The notes: generated from the sequence alone by a model not told the origin. A DNA stretch of 64,000 nucleotides from Nocardioides euryhalodurans (GCF_004564375.1 NZ_CP038267.1:2420501-2484500); one strand, 5' to 3'. Positions 17,171 through 26,191 are shown, counted from the first letter of the stretch. A program made the numbers and translations.

Positions 17171-18639
17171 ACAAGCCCATCCGCACCATCGCGATCTTCT
17201 GCCTCCTGCTGTTCCTGGGGTTGATGCTCAACGCCACCTACCTGCAGTACTACCGCGCCGGAGACCTCAACGAGGACCCCCGCAACCGTCGGGTGCTCGC
17301 CGAGGCGTTCTCCAGCGAGCGCGGCGCGATCCTGGTCGGCCGGACCCCCGTCGCCGAGAGCGTGCCGTCCGACGACCAGTACGACTTCCAGCGGAAGTAC
17401 CCCCAGCCCTTCAAGTACGCCCACCTGACCGGCTGGTTCTCCTACTTCAGCCAGACCCAGCTCGAGCTGACCCAGAACTCCGTGCTGTCCGGGGACGACT
17501 CGCGGCTCTTCGTGACCCGGCTCGTCGACCTCTTCAGCAACTCCAGCGCCAAGGGCGGCAGCGTGCAGCTGACGATCGACCCGGCGGCGCAGAGCGCGGC
17601 CTACGACGGTCTCCGCGCCCTGGGCGAGGGCGTCGAGGGCTCGGTGGTGGCCATCGAGCCGAGCAGCGGCCGGATCCTGGCGATGGTGTCGCTGCCGACG
17701 TACGACCCCAACGAGCTCGCCAGCCACGACTTCGGGGCGGTGGCCGAGCGGGCCGAGCAGCTCGAGGCACGCGACGACGAGCCGCTGCTCAACCGTGCGA
17801 TCCAGACCCGGCTGCCACCCGGCTCGACCTACAAGATCGTGACCGCCGCGGCGGCGATCGAGTCCGGCAACTACGACGCGAGCTCGCAGGTGCCCGGCGG
17901 CGCGACCTACCAGCTCCCGGAGACCAGCGGCGAGAGCGGCCTGATCGACAACGAGGGCCGCGACTGCGGGTCCACCCGGATCCCCTTCACGCAGGCGATG
18001 GGCAACTCCTGCAACACCACCTTCGCCCGGCTGGCGATCGAGGTCGGCGCCGACGCGATGCTCGAGCAGGCCGAGAAGTTCGGCTTCAACAGCGACTACC
18101 TCGAGGACCTCCCCAACCAGGCCGAGTCCAACTTCCCGGTGGACATGAACCCGCCGGAGACCGGCCAGTCCGGCATCGGCCAGTTCGAGGTCGCCGCGAC
18201 CCCGCTGCAGATGGCGATGGTCTCGGCCGGGATCGCCAACGGCGGGACCGTCATGAAGCCCTACATGGTCGAGGCGGTCCTCACGCCCGAGCTCGACGTG
18301 CTCCCCCGCACCGAGCCCGAAGAGCTCTCCGAGGCGGTGTCGGCCCAGACCGCGAGCGACCTCACCGAGCTGATGACCTACACCGTCTCCAGCGGCACGG
18401 CGAGCCCGGCCGCGATCCCGAACGTGGAGGTCGCCGGCAAGACCGGCACCGCCCAGAGCGGCCAGGACGACGTGCCGCCGTACGCATGGTTCACCTCCTT
18501 CGCCCCGGCCGACGACCCCGACGTCGCCGTGGCCGTGATGATCCAGAGCGCGCCCGGCACCGAGCGCGGCGAGATCGCGGGCGGTGCCCTGGGCGGGCCG
18601 ATCGCGAAGGCCGTGATGGAGGCGGTGATCGACCGGTGA
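17167..18639 (+). CDS. pbpA: PbpA: class B penicillin-binding transpeptidase
   Basis: A 490-residue protein with an N-terminal membrane anchor (about residues 10-30), a dimerisation domain and a transpeptidase domain. The active-site serine is Ser220 in PPGSTYK (SxxK), the SxN motif is SCN at 281-283 and KTGTA starts at Lys425. It crosslinks the glycan made by RodA. ATG 17167 overlaps the rodA stop, and the 3' end overlaps pknA. PbpA of mycobacteria is phosphorylated by PknB; the context supports the same circuit here. Confidence 0.95.
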   Translation: MNKPIRTIAIFCLLLFLGLMLNATYLQYYRAGDLNEDPRNRRVLAEAFSSERGAILVGRTPVAESVPSDDQYDFQRKYPQPFKYAHLTGWFSYFSQTQLELTQNSVLSGDDSRLFVTRLVDLFSNSSAKGGSVQLTIDPAAQSAAYDGLRALGEGVEGSVVAIEPSSGRILAMVSLPTYDPNELASHDFGAVAERAEQLEARDDEPLLNRAIQTRLPPGSTYKIVTAAAAIESGNYDASSQVPGGATYQLPETSGESGLIDNEGRDCGSTRIPFTQAMGNSCNTTFARLAIEVGADAMLEQAEKFGFNSDYLEDLPNQAESNFPVDMNPPETGQSGIGQFEVAATPLQMAMVSAGIANGGTVMKPYMVEAVLTPELDVLPRTEPEELSEAVSAQTASDLTELMTYTVSSGTASPAAIPNVEVAGKTGTAQSGQDDVPPYAWFTSFAPADDPDVAVAVMIQSAPGTERGEIAGGALGGPIAKAVMEAVIDR

Positions 18640-20096
18640 GCGAGCAGGGCACCGAGCGCTTCGCCGACGACGCACGCCGCTACCGCCTCGACTCCCGGAT
18701 CGCCACCGGCGGGATGGGCGAGGTGTGGCGCGCCAGCGACACCCGGCTCGGCCGCACCGTGGCGGTCAAGCTGCTCAAGACCGAGTACGCCGACGACGCG
18801 ACGTTCCGCTCCCGCTTCTCCTCCGAGGCGCAGCACGCCGCCGCCCTCCACCACCCGGGGGTGGCCGCGGTCTACGACTTCGGCGAGGCGAGCACGGCGG
18901 ACGCCAGCGACGGCACCCCGCGTCCCTACCTCGTCATGGAGCTCGTCGACGGCCAGCCGCTGTCGGCCCTGATCACGCCGGGCCGCCCGATGGACCCCGA
19001 CGCGACCCGCGACCTGATGGCCCAGGCCGCCGACGCGATCGGCGCCGCCCACGCGGCCGGCATCGTCCACCGCGACGTCAAGCCGGCCAACCTGCTCGTG
19101 ACGCCGGACCGCAGGATCAAGATCACCGACTTCGGGATCGCACGCGCCACCGAGGGCATGGCCCTCACCCAGACCGGCCAGGTCATGGGCACACCGCAGT
19201 ACCTCTCCCCCGAGCAGGCGCAGGGCGGCACCGCCACCCCCGCCTCCGACGTCTACTCCCTCGGCGTGGTGGCCTTCGAGTGCCTCACCTCGCAGCGGCC
19301 GTTCGTGGGCGAGACCCCGGTCGCGACGGCGCTGGCCCACCTGCGCGAGCCGGTGCCCGAGCTGCCGGGAGACGTCCCCACCGACCTGGCCCGCGTCGTA
19401 CGACGGGCGATGGCCAAGGACCCGGCCGACCGCTTCCCCGACGCCGCCGCCTTCGCCGCCGCGCTGCGCGACCCCGCCACCGTGGCGCTCGCCCCCGCGG
19501 TCGCCGCCGGCGCGACCGCCCCGGCGACCCAGGTCCTGGGCAGCGTCGCGCCCGTCCCGCCCCCCGGCACGGACGACGACGAGGGGCGGCGCGGGCTCCC
19601 CTGGCTCTGGATCCTGCTCGCACTCGCCGTGCTCGCCGCGATCGTCGTCCTGTGGCTCGTCGCGGACGGCGACGAGGAGCCCACCTCGCAGCCGCAGGAC
19701 CGCTCGCCCCGCAGCGCGGCCACGACGCAGGACTCACCGACGCAGGAGTCGCCGACGCAGTCCCCCGAGACCCAGGAGACGACCCCCACGGAGGAGCCGA
19801 GCGAGACCGCCACGGAGTCGGCGCAGCCGGAGACCTTCGACATCGACGAGAGCGCCTACGTCGGTCGCGACGTCAAGGACGTGGAGAAGGAGCTCCGCGA
19901 CCTCGGCCTGCGACCGGTGCGCGAGGAGCTCGAGAACGACGGGACCCAGACGGAGAACGCCGTCGACTCCGTCGATCCCACGACGGACCTCCAGGAGGGT
20001 GACGAGGTGACGGTGTCCTACTGGGGCAAGGCGGCGCCGGTGCCCGGACCCCCGGAGACACCCCCCGGGCAGGACCAGGAGGAGGACGGCCAGTGA
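18636..20096 (+). CDS. pknA: PknA-type Ser/Thr protein kinase with an extracellular PASTA-like domain
   Basis: A 486-residue receptor kinase starting at GTG 18636. The kinase domain (about 12-275) has GGMGEVW, VAVKLL, VHRDVKPANLL, TDFGIAR and GTPQYLSPEQ, so it looks active. A membrane helix lies at about 322-343. A Thr/Ser/Gln/Glu-rich stalk and one PASTA-like repeat (about 408-473, starting YVGRDVKDVEKEL) follow. Mycobacterial PknA lacks PASTA repeats, so this arrangement is a difference. Either of the two kinase genes could be called PknB-like. It overlaps both neighbours by 4 bases. Confidence 0.9.
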   Translation: MSEQGTERFADDARRYRLDSRIATGGMGEVWRASDTRLGRTVAVKLLKTEYADDATFRSRFSSEAQHAAALHHPGVAAVYDFGEASTADASDGTPRPYLVMELVDGQPLSALITPGRPMDPDATRDLMAQAADAIGAAHAAGIVHRDVKPANLLVTPDRRIKITDFGIARATEGMALTQTGQVMGTPQYLSPEQAQGGTATPASDVYSLGVVAFECLTSQRPFVGETPVATALAHLREPVPELPGDVPTDLARVVRRAMAKDPADRFPDAAAFAAALRDPATVALAPAVAAGATAPATQVLGSVAPVPPPGTDDDEGRRGLPWLWILLALAVLAAIVVLWLVADGDEEPTSQPQDRSPRSAATTQDSPTQESPTQSPETQETTPTEEPSETATESAQPETFDIDESAYVGRDVKDVEKELRDLGLRPVREELENDGTQTENAVDSVDPTTDLQEGDEVTVSYWGKAAPVPGPPETPPGQDQEEDGQ

Positions 20097-21868
20097 GCGG
20101 CGCCCTGATCGGTGGACGCTACGAGCTCGGAGAGATGCTCGGACGCGGCGGCATGGCCGAGGTGCGCAAGGGCACCGACACCCGGCTCGGACGGGTGGTC
20201 GCGGTCAAGCGGCTGCGCACCGACCTCGCCAGCGACGCGACCTTCCAGGCGAGGTTCCGGCGCGAGGCGCAGTCCTCCGCCTCGCTCAACCACCCCTCGA
20301 TCGTCGCCGTCTACGACACCGGCGAGGAGCAGGCGACCGACGGGCCCGGCGGCGAGACCGTCGCGCAGCCGTACATCGTCATGGAGTACGTCGCCGGTCG
20401 TACGCTCCGCGACATCCTGCGCGAGGGCCGCAAGATCCTCCCCGAGCGGGCGCTCGAGATCACCAGCGGCGTGCTGGCCGCCCTCGACTACTCCCACCGC
20501 GCCGGCATCATCCACCGCGACATCAAGCCCGGCAACGTGATGCTGACGCCGTCCGGCGACGTCAAGGTCATGGACTTCGGCATCGCCCGCGCGATCTCCG
20601 ACGCCAGCTCGACCATGACCCAGACCGCCGCAGTGGTCGGCACCGCCCAGTACCTCTCCCCGGAGCAGGCCCGCGGCGAGACCGTCGACTCCCGCTCCGA
20701 CGTCTACTCCGCCGGCTGCCTCCTCTACGAGCTGCTCACCGGCCGTCCGCCGTTCGTGGGCGACAGCCCGGTCGCCGTCGCCTACCAGCACGTGCGCGAG
20801 CCGGCCTCGCCACCCTCGGACCACGACCAGGACCTGCCCCCGGCCGTCGACGCGATCGTCATGAAGGCGCTGGCCAAGCGCGTCGAGGACCGCTACCAGA
20901 GCGCCGCCGCGATGAAGAGCGACATCGAGCGATACCTCGCCGGCCGCCCCGTCCACGCGACGCCGCCGCCCCCGCTGGAGGAGGACGCCACCACCGTGGC
21001 GCCGGCGGTCGCGGCCGCCGCCCTGGCGCAGGACACCCGTGAGGACGACGAGGACCAGGGCTCGCGCACCGGTCTCTTCATCCTGCTCGGCCTGCTGCTG
21101 GTCGGCCTGATCGCCGCGGCCGCCTTCCTGCTGCCCCGGCTCTTCGAGTCGCCCCCCGAGCAGGACCGGGTCCCGGAGGTGATCGGCGAGACCGAGCGCC
21201 AGGCGCGGATGCTGATCGGCGAGGCCGGGCTCGCCGTCGGTGAGGTGACCTACCGGACCGACGAGTCGGCCCGCAAGAACACCGTCCTCGAGCAGACGCC
21301 CAACGCCGACCAGTACGTCGACCCCGGCACCGAGGTCAACCTCGTCGTGTCGAGCGGCCGGCCGCTGCAGGAGGTCCCCTACGTCCTGGGGCAGCCGCGC
21401 AACCAGGCGGCCGCCACCCTCTCGGACGCCGGCTTCGACGTCGTCCAGACCCAGCGGGAGTCCGACGAGGTGCGCGGCCAGGTCCTCGAGACCGATCCCG
21501 CCCCGGGCACCAGCGTCCCCGAGGGCAGCACCGTGACGCTCTACTGGTCCGACGGCCCCGAGGAGATCCCCGACGTCCGGGGTCTGCAGCAGGCCCGCGC
21601 CGAGCAGGTCCTGCGCGACGCCGGCTTCGAGCCGCGCGTCGTCGAGACCACCGACACCACCGAGCCGCGCGGCACGGTCGTCGACCAGTCGCCGTCCGGT
21701 GGCGAGGACGCGTCCGAGGGCTCGACGGTCACGATCGTGGTCTCGGCCTTCGAGGAGCCGAGCGAGTCACCGAGCGAGACCGAGTCGCCCACGGAGACCA
21801 CCTCGCCGAGCGAGACCATCTCGCCGACGTTGCCGAGCGACCCGGAGACCCCGCCCGGGAGCGACTAG
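20093..21868 (+). CDS. pknB: PknB: Ser/Thr protein kinase with three PASTA repeats
   Basis: A 591-residue receptor kinase starting at GTG 20093. The catalytic domain (about 5-270) shows GRGGMAEV, VAVKRL, IIHRDIKPGNVM and MDFGIAR, with the activation-loop TMTQTAAVVGTAQY threonines. A membrane helix at about 326-348 is followed by three PASTA repeats (roughly 360-427, 428-495 and 496-560) and a Ser/Glu/Thr/Pro-rich tail. PASTA domains bind muropeptides or lipid II and couple cell-wall state to phosphorylation of division and growth proteins. It is the last gene of the operon and ends in a hairpin shared with the convergent DUF881 gene. Confidence 0.95.
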   Translation: MSGALIGGRYELGEMLGRGGMAEVRKGTDTRLGRVVAVKRLRTDLASDATFQARFRREAQSSASLNHPSIVAVYDTGEEQATDGPGGETVAQPYIVMEYVAGRTLRDILREGRKILPERALEITSGVLAALDYSHRAGIIHRDIKPGNVMLTPSGDVKVMDFGIARAISDASSTMTQTAAVVGTAQYLSPEQARGETVDSRSDVYSAGCLLYELLTGRPPFVGDSPVAVAYQHVREPASPPSDHDQDLPPAVDAIVMKALAKRVEDRYQSAAAMKSDIERYLAGRPVHATPPPPLEEDATTVAPAVAAAALAQDTREDDEDQGSRTGLFILLGLLLVGLIAAAAFLLPRLFESPPEQDRVPEVIGETERQARMLIGEAGLAVGEVTYRTDESARKNTVLEQTPNADQYVDPGTEVNLVVSSGRPLQEVPYVLGQPRNQAAATLSDAGFDVVQTQRESDEVRGQVLETDPAPGTSVPEGSTVTLYWSDGPEEIPDVRGLQQARAEQVLRDAGFEPRVVETTDTTEPRGTVVDQSPSGGEDASEGSTVTIVVSAFEEPSESPSETESPTETTSPSETISPTLPSDPETPPGSD

Positions 21869-21887
21869 GCCAGTCTCAGGACTGGCC
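21868..21887. terminator. Shared hairpin between pknB and the DUF881 gene
   Basis: A perfect 8-base-pair stem (GGCCAGTC/GACTGGCC) with a TCAG loop starts at the last base of the pknB stop codon. It carries the DUF881 stop codon in its loop on the other strand. It can serve as a compact bidirectional terminator for the two convergent genes. Confidence 0.6.
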
Positions 21888-22667
21888 GAGCGGCTCGGCG
21901 TACTGGAGGTCCGTGAGGCCGCTGTAGGCGGGCATCTCGAGCCGCTCCTCGTCCTGCATGTCCCAGCCGACGGAGATGTCGGGGACGGCGGCGGCCGCGC
22001 GGTAGCCCGCGATCCAGTCGTTCTGGGCCACGGCCGCCTCCATCGCGGCGGGGTTGCCGACAGCGGAGATCACGTACGGCTGGGCGTACGCGACACCCTG
22101 CAGCATGACCGCGTTGCCCTCGCACTTGATGCCGGTGGTGGTGATCACCCGCTGGCCCTGGATCGTCATCGCCTCCGCGCCGCCCTGCCACAGGGCGTTG
22201 ACCACGGCCTGGATGTCCTGCTGGTGGACGACGAGGTCGTTGAGGTCGCGGCTGCTGTTGTTGATGACCTCCTCGGGGGCGTCGGAGAGCGTGATGGTGA
22301 CGCCCTCCCCCGCGACGGGGCGCAGCCCGGCCGGGCCCTTGAGCTCCTCGACCTGCTCCTGGTAGCGCGTCGCCTCGCCGCTGCCGACCTGCGTGGTCAG
22401 CCGCTCCACGTCGCCGGTCAGCTCGCTCACGCGGTCCTCGAGCTGGGCGTACTCACGGCTCTCCTGGGCCGTCAGCGACGCCAGGTCGGTGTAGCGCTCG
22501 GGCCGGAGGTCGGTGCCCCCGCTGTCGGCGGCACTCGTCACCAGCAGCGCCCCGCAGCCGAGCAGGATCAGCGGCGTCCCGAGCCGCCAGCCACGCAGCT
22601 GGCGCAGCCGGGCACCCGCACCGCCCCCGGTGGGGGCGTCGGGGCTCACGTGGGATCCCTCGCTCAC
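21876..22667 (-). CDS. DUF881-family membrane-anchored protein
   Basis: A 263-residue protein with a cytoplasmic Gly/Arg-rich start, one membrane helix (about 35-52), a coiled-coil segment (about 70-110) and a C-terminal DUF881 domain. The domain's conserved core includes GVTITLSDAP, DLNDLVVHQQDIQAVVN, WQGGAEAM and CEGNAVMLQG. Homologues lie beside crgA and pknB in mycobacteria (Rv0012). They are thought to be envelope or division proteins, related in architecture to YlxW-type proteins. GTG 22667 is chosen because a TAGCGT -10 box lies seven bases upstream, suggesting a leaderless transcript. GTG 22649 is an alternative. Confidence 0.88.
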   Translation of the reverse strand: MSEGSHVSPDAPTGGGAGARLRQLRGWRLGTPLILLGCGALLVTSAADSGGTDLRPERYTDLASLTAQESREYAQLEDRVSELTGDVERLTTQVGSGEATRYQEQVEELKGPAGLRPVAGEGVTITLSDAPEEVINNSSRDLNDLVVHQQDIQAVVNALWQGGAEAMTIQGQRVITTTGIKCEGNAVMLQGVAYAQPYVISAVGNPAAMEAAVAQNDWIAGYRAAAAVPDISVGWDMQDEERLEMPAYSGLTDLQYAEPLGQS

Positions 22668-22674
22668 GGCGACT

Positions 22675-22680
22675 ACGCTA
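22675..22680 (-). promoter_or_regulatory. Candidate -10 box for a leaderless DUF881 transcript
   Basis: On the minus strand TAGCGT (a TAnnnT match) ends seven bases before GTG 22667, and no Shine-Dalgarno sequence is present. This spacing is typical of leaderless actinobacterial mRNAs. Confidence 0.45.
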
Positions 22681-22754
22681 GCCCCCGCGCCCACACGGGC
22701 CACCATTTGTGACGACGAAGAGCGTCGGACGTACGACGACCCGAGGAGCACCCC

Positions 22755-23219
22755 GTGACCAAGCCGAAGGCCAAGCAGGACACGACCGGCCTGACCGGTG
22801 GCCCGACCCTCTCGGTGAGGTTCGTGATCGCGCTGGTGCTGATGGTGGTCGGGATCGCCTGGGTCGTCTACTACTACACCGTCGTGCGCGTCGACCCCGG
22901 CCAGCTGCCGGCGCCCGAGCCCGGCAACCCCGCGTTCATGGCCGACCTCGGTGACTGGAACTACCTCATCGGCTTCGGCCTGTTCCTGCTCGGCCTCGCG
23001 GCGTCCGCCCACCCGTCCACACCGCTGGGCCGAGGCCGCGGCGTCGTGGTCGGCATGCTGGGCTGCTTCCTCGTCGGCCTGCTGTGGATCTGCACCTACT
23101 ACGTCGTCAGCGACGACCCGTCCGCGGTCCCGGTGATGAACGACCTCGGCCAGTACAACCTCATGCTCGGCATCGCCTTCATGGCCGTCGGCTTCACCTT
23201 CGCCACGCGCTGGGAGTGA
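22755..23219 (+). CDS. crgA: CrgA-family cell-division membrane protein
   Basis: A 154-residue protein starting at GTG 22755 behind GAGGAG. Helices lie at about 24-44, 73-92, 98-118 and 132-150, with WNYLIGFGLFLLG and YNLMLGIAFMAVGF typical of the family. CrgA recruits and stabilises the divisome by binding FtsZ, FtsQ, FtsI and CwsA. It is divergent from the DUF881 gene, as in other actinobacteria. The usual CrgA has about 90 residues and two helices. Here two extra helices give an apparent internal duplication (both halves end in a G-N/Q-Y-L-hydrophobic block). Confidence 0.8.
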   Translation: MTKPKAKQDTTGLTGGPTLSVRFVIALVLMVVGIAWVVYYYTVVRVDPGQLPAPEPGNPAFMADLGDWNYLIGFGLFLLGLAASAHPSTPLGRGRGVVVGMLGCFLVGLLWICTYYVVSDDPSAVPVMNDLGQYNLMLGIAFMAVGFTFATRWE

Positions 23220-23950
23220 CCACCCCTCCCCCGTCCGTCTGGGCCGCGCGGTTCTGGCCGGGCCACCTGCTGTGCGTCGTGCTGGTCGGCGTCGCCGTCT
23301 GGCTCGGGGCCTGGCAGTGGGACGCCTGGGAGGCGCGGCGAGCGGCCGAGGCGCGGGACCTGACCCTCGCCGAGCCGGTGCCCGTGGCCGACGTGATCGG
23401 CCCGGACGACCCCTTCCCGGGTGACCGGGTGGGTCAGCCGGTCGTCCTCGCCGGCGAGTGGCTCGACGACGGGACGGTGTTCGTGGAGCGCGAGAGCGGC
23501 TACTGGGTCGTCACGCCGCTCGCGATCGGCGGGGCAGGCGAGCCGGCGCTGCCCGTCGTACGCGGTGTGGCCGAGCGCCCCGAGGCCGAGCCCGTGACCG
23601 GGCCCGCCGAGCTCGTCGGGTGGCTGCAGCCCTCGGAGGGCACCGGGTCCACCGACCCGGACCCGAGCGACGACGTGCTGCCCCAGCTGCGGGTGGCCGA
23701 CCTGGTCCAGCGGGTCGACGTCGACCTCTACGGCGCGTACGCCGTCGCGACCGAGCCCGAGACCGGGCTCGCCGTCGCCGACCTCGAGGAGCTGCCGGAG
23801 TCGAGCCGCTTCACCGCCGCCCGCAACCTCTTCTACGCCATCGAGTGGTGGGTCTTCGGGGCCTTCGCCCTCTTCGTCTGGGTCCGCTACCTGCGCGACG
23901 AGCGGACCCCGGAGCCGGCTACGGACGACCAGATAGCGTCGGGCGCGTGA
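23216..23950 (+). CDS. SURF1-family cytochrome oxidase assembly protein
   Basis: A 244-residue protein with helices near each end (about 12-32 and 205-226) enclosing an extracytoplasmic domain. That is the SURF1 layout. Conserved features are WQ at the end of helix 1 (GAWQWDAWEAR), the GQPVVLAGEWL strand, ESGYWVVTPL, and the C-terminal NLFYAIEWWVFGAFALFVW. SURF1 proteins help insert haem a into cytochrome c oxidase. It starts at GTG 23216, overlapping crgA by 4 bases. Confidence 0.88.
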   Translation: MTTPPPSVWAARFWPGHLLCVVLVGVAVWLGAWQWDAWEARRAAEARDLTLAEPVPVADVIGPDDPFPGDRVGQPVVLAGEWLDDGTVFVERESGYWVVTPLAIGGAGEPALPVVRGVAERPEAEPVTGPAELVGWLQPSEGTGSTDPDPSDDVLPQLRVADLVQRVDVDLYGAYAVATEPETGLAVADLEELPESSRFTAARNLFYAIEWWVFGAFALFVWVRYLRDERTPEPATDDQIASGA

Positions 23951-24321
23951 AGTCTGCGCTCACCCGATACCGGTTCATGGCCACCGTCGTCGGGGTCCTG
24001 CTGGTGGTGCTCATCCTGATCGGCGTGCCCCTCGCCAACTTCGACGGCTCCAGCATGTGGGGCGTGTTCCCCTCGACGCCGGAGCTGGTCGCGGTCGGCT
24101 CCACCGCCCAGGAGGTGGGCGAGGCGATCACCACGTACCTCGGCGTGGCCCACGGCTGGCTCTACATGATCTTCCTGCTCACCGCCTTCGTGCTGGCCCG
24201 CAAGGCACGGTGGGACCTGCCCTTCACCGTCGTGACCCTGGTCTGCGGGACCATCCCGGTCGTCTCCTTCTGGGCCGAGCACCGCGCCACTGCGCGCGTG
24301 CGCGCCGAGCACGCGGTCTGA
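23947..24321 (+). CDS. DUF3817 integral membrane protein
   Basis: A 124-residue protein with three hydrophobic helices and the DUF3817 pattern: an early RYRFMA..VG, a central AHGWLYMIFLL, and PFTVVTLVCGTIPVVSFWAEHR near the end. The function of this small family is unknown. Members often accompany SURF1-like or guanine-metabolism genes in actinobacteria. It starts at GTG 23947, overlapping the SURF1 gene by 4 bases, so it is in the crgA operon. Confidence 0.85.
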   Translation: MKSALTRYRFMATVVGVLLVVLILIGVPLANFDGSSMWGVFPSTPELVAVGSTAQEVGEAITTYLGVAHGWLYMIFLLTAFVLARKARWDLPFTVVTLVCGTIPVVSFWAEHRATARVRAEHAV

Positions 24322-24331
24322 CGGGCCGGCC

Positions 24332-25150
24332 GTGACCACCGCGTTCGTGCTGGGCGGCGGGGGCGTCCTCGGGGCGGTCGAGGTCGGCATGCTGCGCGCG
24401 CTCTTCGAGCACGGCATCACGCCCGACCTGGTCCTCGGCACGAGCGTCGGTGCGCTCAACGGCGCCATGGTGGCCCGCGAGCCCGGACCGGGCGTCGTCG
24501 AGCGGATGACCGCGCTCTGGCTGGAGGTGGGGCGCTCGCGTGAGGTCTACGGCGACCGCCCGCTGCGCACCGTCCGCCGGGCGATGTCGACGGGGACCCA
24601 CATCTACTCCGCCGAGCCGCTCCAGAAGCGACTCGGCGAGGAGTTCGGCGACACCCTCATCGAGGACCTCCCGGTCCGCTTCCAGGCCTGCGCCGCGAGC
24701 ATCGAACGGGCGGCCGAGCACTGGTTCGACTCCGGCCGGCTCGTCGACGCGGTCGTCGCCAGCGCGGCCGTGCCGGGGCTGCTCCCGCCCGCGCGCGTCG
24801 GTGACGAGCACTTCCTCGACGGGGGCATCGTGAACTCGATCCCCGTCGCCCGCGCCGCCCAGCTCGGCGCCGACCGCATCTTCGTGCTGCAGGTCGGCCG
24901 GATCGACAGGCCGCTGACGGTGCCGCGACGACCCTGGGAGGTGGCCCGGGTCTCCTTCGAGATCGCGCGACGGCACCGCTTCACCCGCGAGATCGCCGAG
25001 CTCCCCGAGCACGTCGAGGCGCACGTCCTCCCCGCCCGCGGCACCTCCGCGCGCGACGACTCGCTGCGGGGCCACCGCGACTTCACCGGGGTGGAGCAGC
25101 GCATCGAGGCGACGTACGACGCCACCTCGGACTACCTGGACCGGCTGTGA
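24332..25150 (+). CDS. Patatin-like phospholipase
   Basis: A 272-residue serine acyl-hydrolase. The oxyanion loop is GGGGVLGA (about residues 6-13), the nucleophile sits in GTSVG (about 37-41) and the partner Asp in DGG (about 166-168). Substrates are probably membrane phospholipids or acyl esters, in the cytoplasm or at the membrane face, as no signal peptide is seen. GTG 24332 lies ten bases after the DUF3817 stop and the 3' end overlaps an acyltransferase. The two could form a deacylation-reacylation pair. Confidence 0.9.
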   Translation: MTTAFVLGGGGVLGAVEVGMLRALFEHGITPDLVLGTSVGALNGAMVAREPGPGVVERMTALWLEVGRSREVYGDRPLRTVRRAMSTGTHIYSAEPLQKRLGEEFGDTLIEDLPVRFQACAASIERAAEHWFDSGRLVDAVVASAAVPGLLPPARVGDEHFLDGGIVNSIPVARAAQLGADRIFVLQVGRIDRPLTVPRRPWEVARVSFEIARRHRFTREIAELPEHVEAHVLPARGTSARDDSLRGHRDFTGVEQRIEATYDATSDYLDRL

Positions 25151-26181
25151 CCCGCGGCTTCCTCGTGCACGCCGTCCGCCGCCTGGTCGTCGCGCCGGCG
25201 GTGATCGCCCTGACGGTGCTGATGTGGCTGACGCTGCCGGGCTGGCTGATCGTGGCCGCCGTCCTCTCGCCGGTGCTGCCCGGCCGCTGGCGGGCGCTGC
25301 GGCTGCTGTGGATCTTCATGCTCTACCTGACCTGCGAGACGGTGCTGCTGGTCGTGCTGCTGGGGCTGTGGTTCTCCTCCGGGCTGGGCCGGTGGGTGCG
25401 CACGCCGTACTTCGAGGGGATCCACTACGACCTGGTGCAGGGGGTGATGTGGGTCTTCTCCCGCGAGGCGAGGCGGGTGCTGCGGCTGACCATCGAGACC
25501 GACGGACCCAGCCCCGACGCCCACCCCGGCGTCCCGCTCCTCGTGGCCTGCCGGCACGCCGGACCGGGCGACTCGTTCACGCTGATCCACGCCCTCATGC
25601 ACTGGTACGCGCGCGAGCCGCGGGTGGTCCTCAAGGACGCGCTGGCGTGGGACCCGGTGATCGACGTGCTCCTCGGCCGGATCCCGGCCCGCTTCATCTC
25701 GCCCGAGCCCGGTCGCGGGGCCGACCTCGAGGCCCACATCACCGCCCTGGCTCACGGGCTGGACGCCAACGACGCGTTCGTGATCTTCCCCGAGGGGGGC
25801 AACTTCACGCCGGCCCGGCGGCAGCGCGGCATCGACCGGCTGCGCCGGCTCGGCCTGGAGCGGATGGCCCGGCGCGCCGAGTCCCTCACCCACGTGATCG
25901 CACCGCGTCCGGGCGGCTTCATCGCGGCGCTCGAGGGCGCCCCGGACGCCGACGTGGTGCTGGTGGCGCACACCGGGCTGGACCACCTGAGCACCGTCGC
26001 GGACCTGTGGCGGGAGCTGCCGATGGACAAGCGGATCGTGATGCGCTGGTGGCAGGTCCCGCGCGAGGAGATCCCGGCCGGGCGCGAGGAGCGCATCGAG
26101 TGGCTCTTCGACTGGTGGGAGCGGATCGACGCCTGGATAGAGCAGAACCGGCCGGAGGATCTCTCCTCCAGCCGGTCCTGA
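25147..26181 (+). CDS. 1-acyl-glycerol-phosphate acyltransferase-like membrane protein
   Basis: A 344-residue protein with two N-terminal membrane helices (about 10-45 and 55-80) and a PlsC-type domain. The catalytic HxxxxD motif is HAGPGD (about 138-143), and the substrate-binding motif is FPEGGNFTP (about 216-224). It likely transfers a fatty acyl chain to a lysophospholipid or related acceptor. It overlaps the patatin gene by 4 bases. A long hairpin lies within its last 35 bases. Confidence 0.88.
   Translation: MTRGFLVHAVRRLVVAPAVIALTVLMWLTLPGWLIVAAVLSPVLPGRWRALRLLWIFMLYLTCETVLLVVLLGLWFSSGLGRWVRTPYFEGIHYDLVQGVMWVFSREARRVLRLTIETDGPSPDAHPGVPLLVACRHAGPGDSFTLIHALMHWYAREPRVVLKDALAWDPVIDVLLGRIPARFISPEPGRGADLEAHITALAHGLDANDAFVIFPEGGNFTPARRQRGIDRLRRLGLERMARRAESLTHVIAPRPGGFIAALEGAPDADVVLVAHTGLDHLSTVADLWRELPMDKRIVMRWWQVPREEIPAGREERIEWLFDWWERIDAWIEQNRPEDLSSSRS
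26147..26176. terminator. Hairpin at the acyltransferase 3' end
   Basis: A 13-pair stem with one C-A mismatch and a TCTC loop (ACCGGCCGGAGGA / TCCTCCAGCCGGT) lies just before the acyltransferase stop. It also lies 16 bases past the end of the convergent coiled-coil gene, so it may terminate transcription from both sides. Confidence 0.55.
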
Positions 26182-26191
26182 GTGGTGCGGG

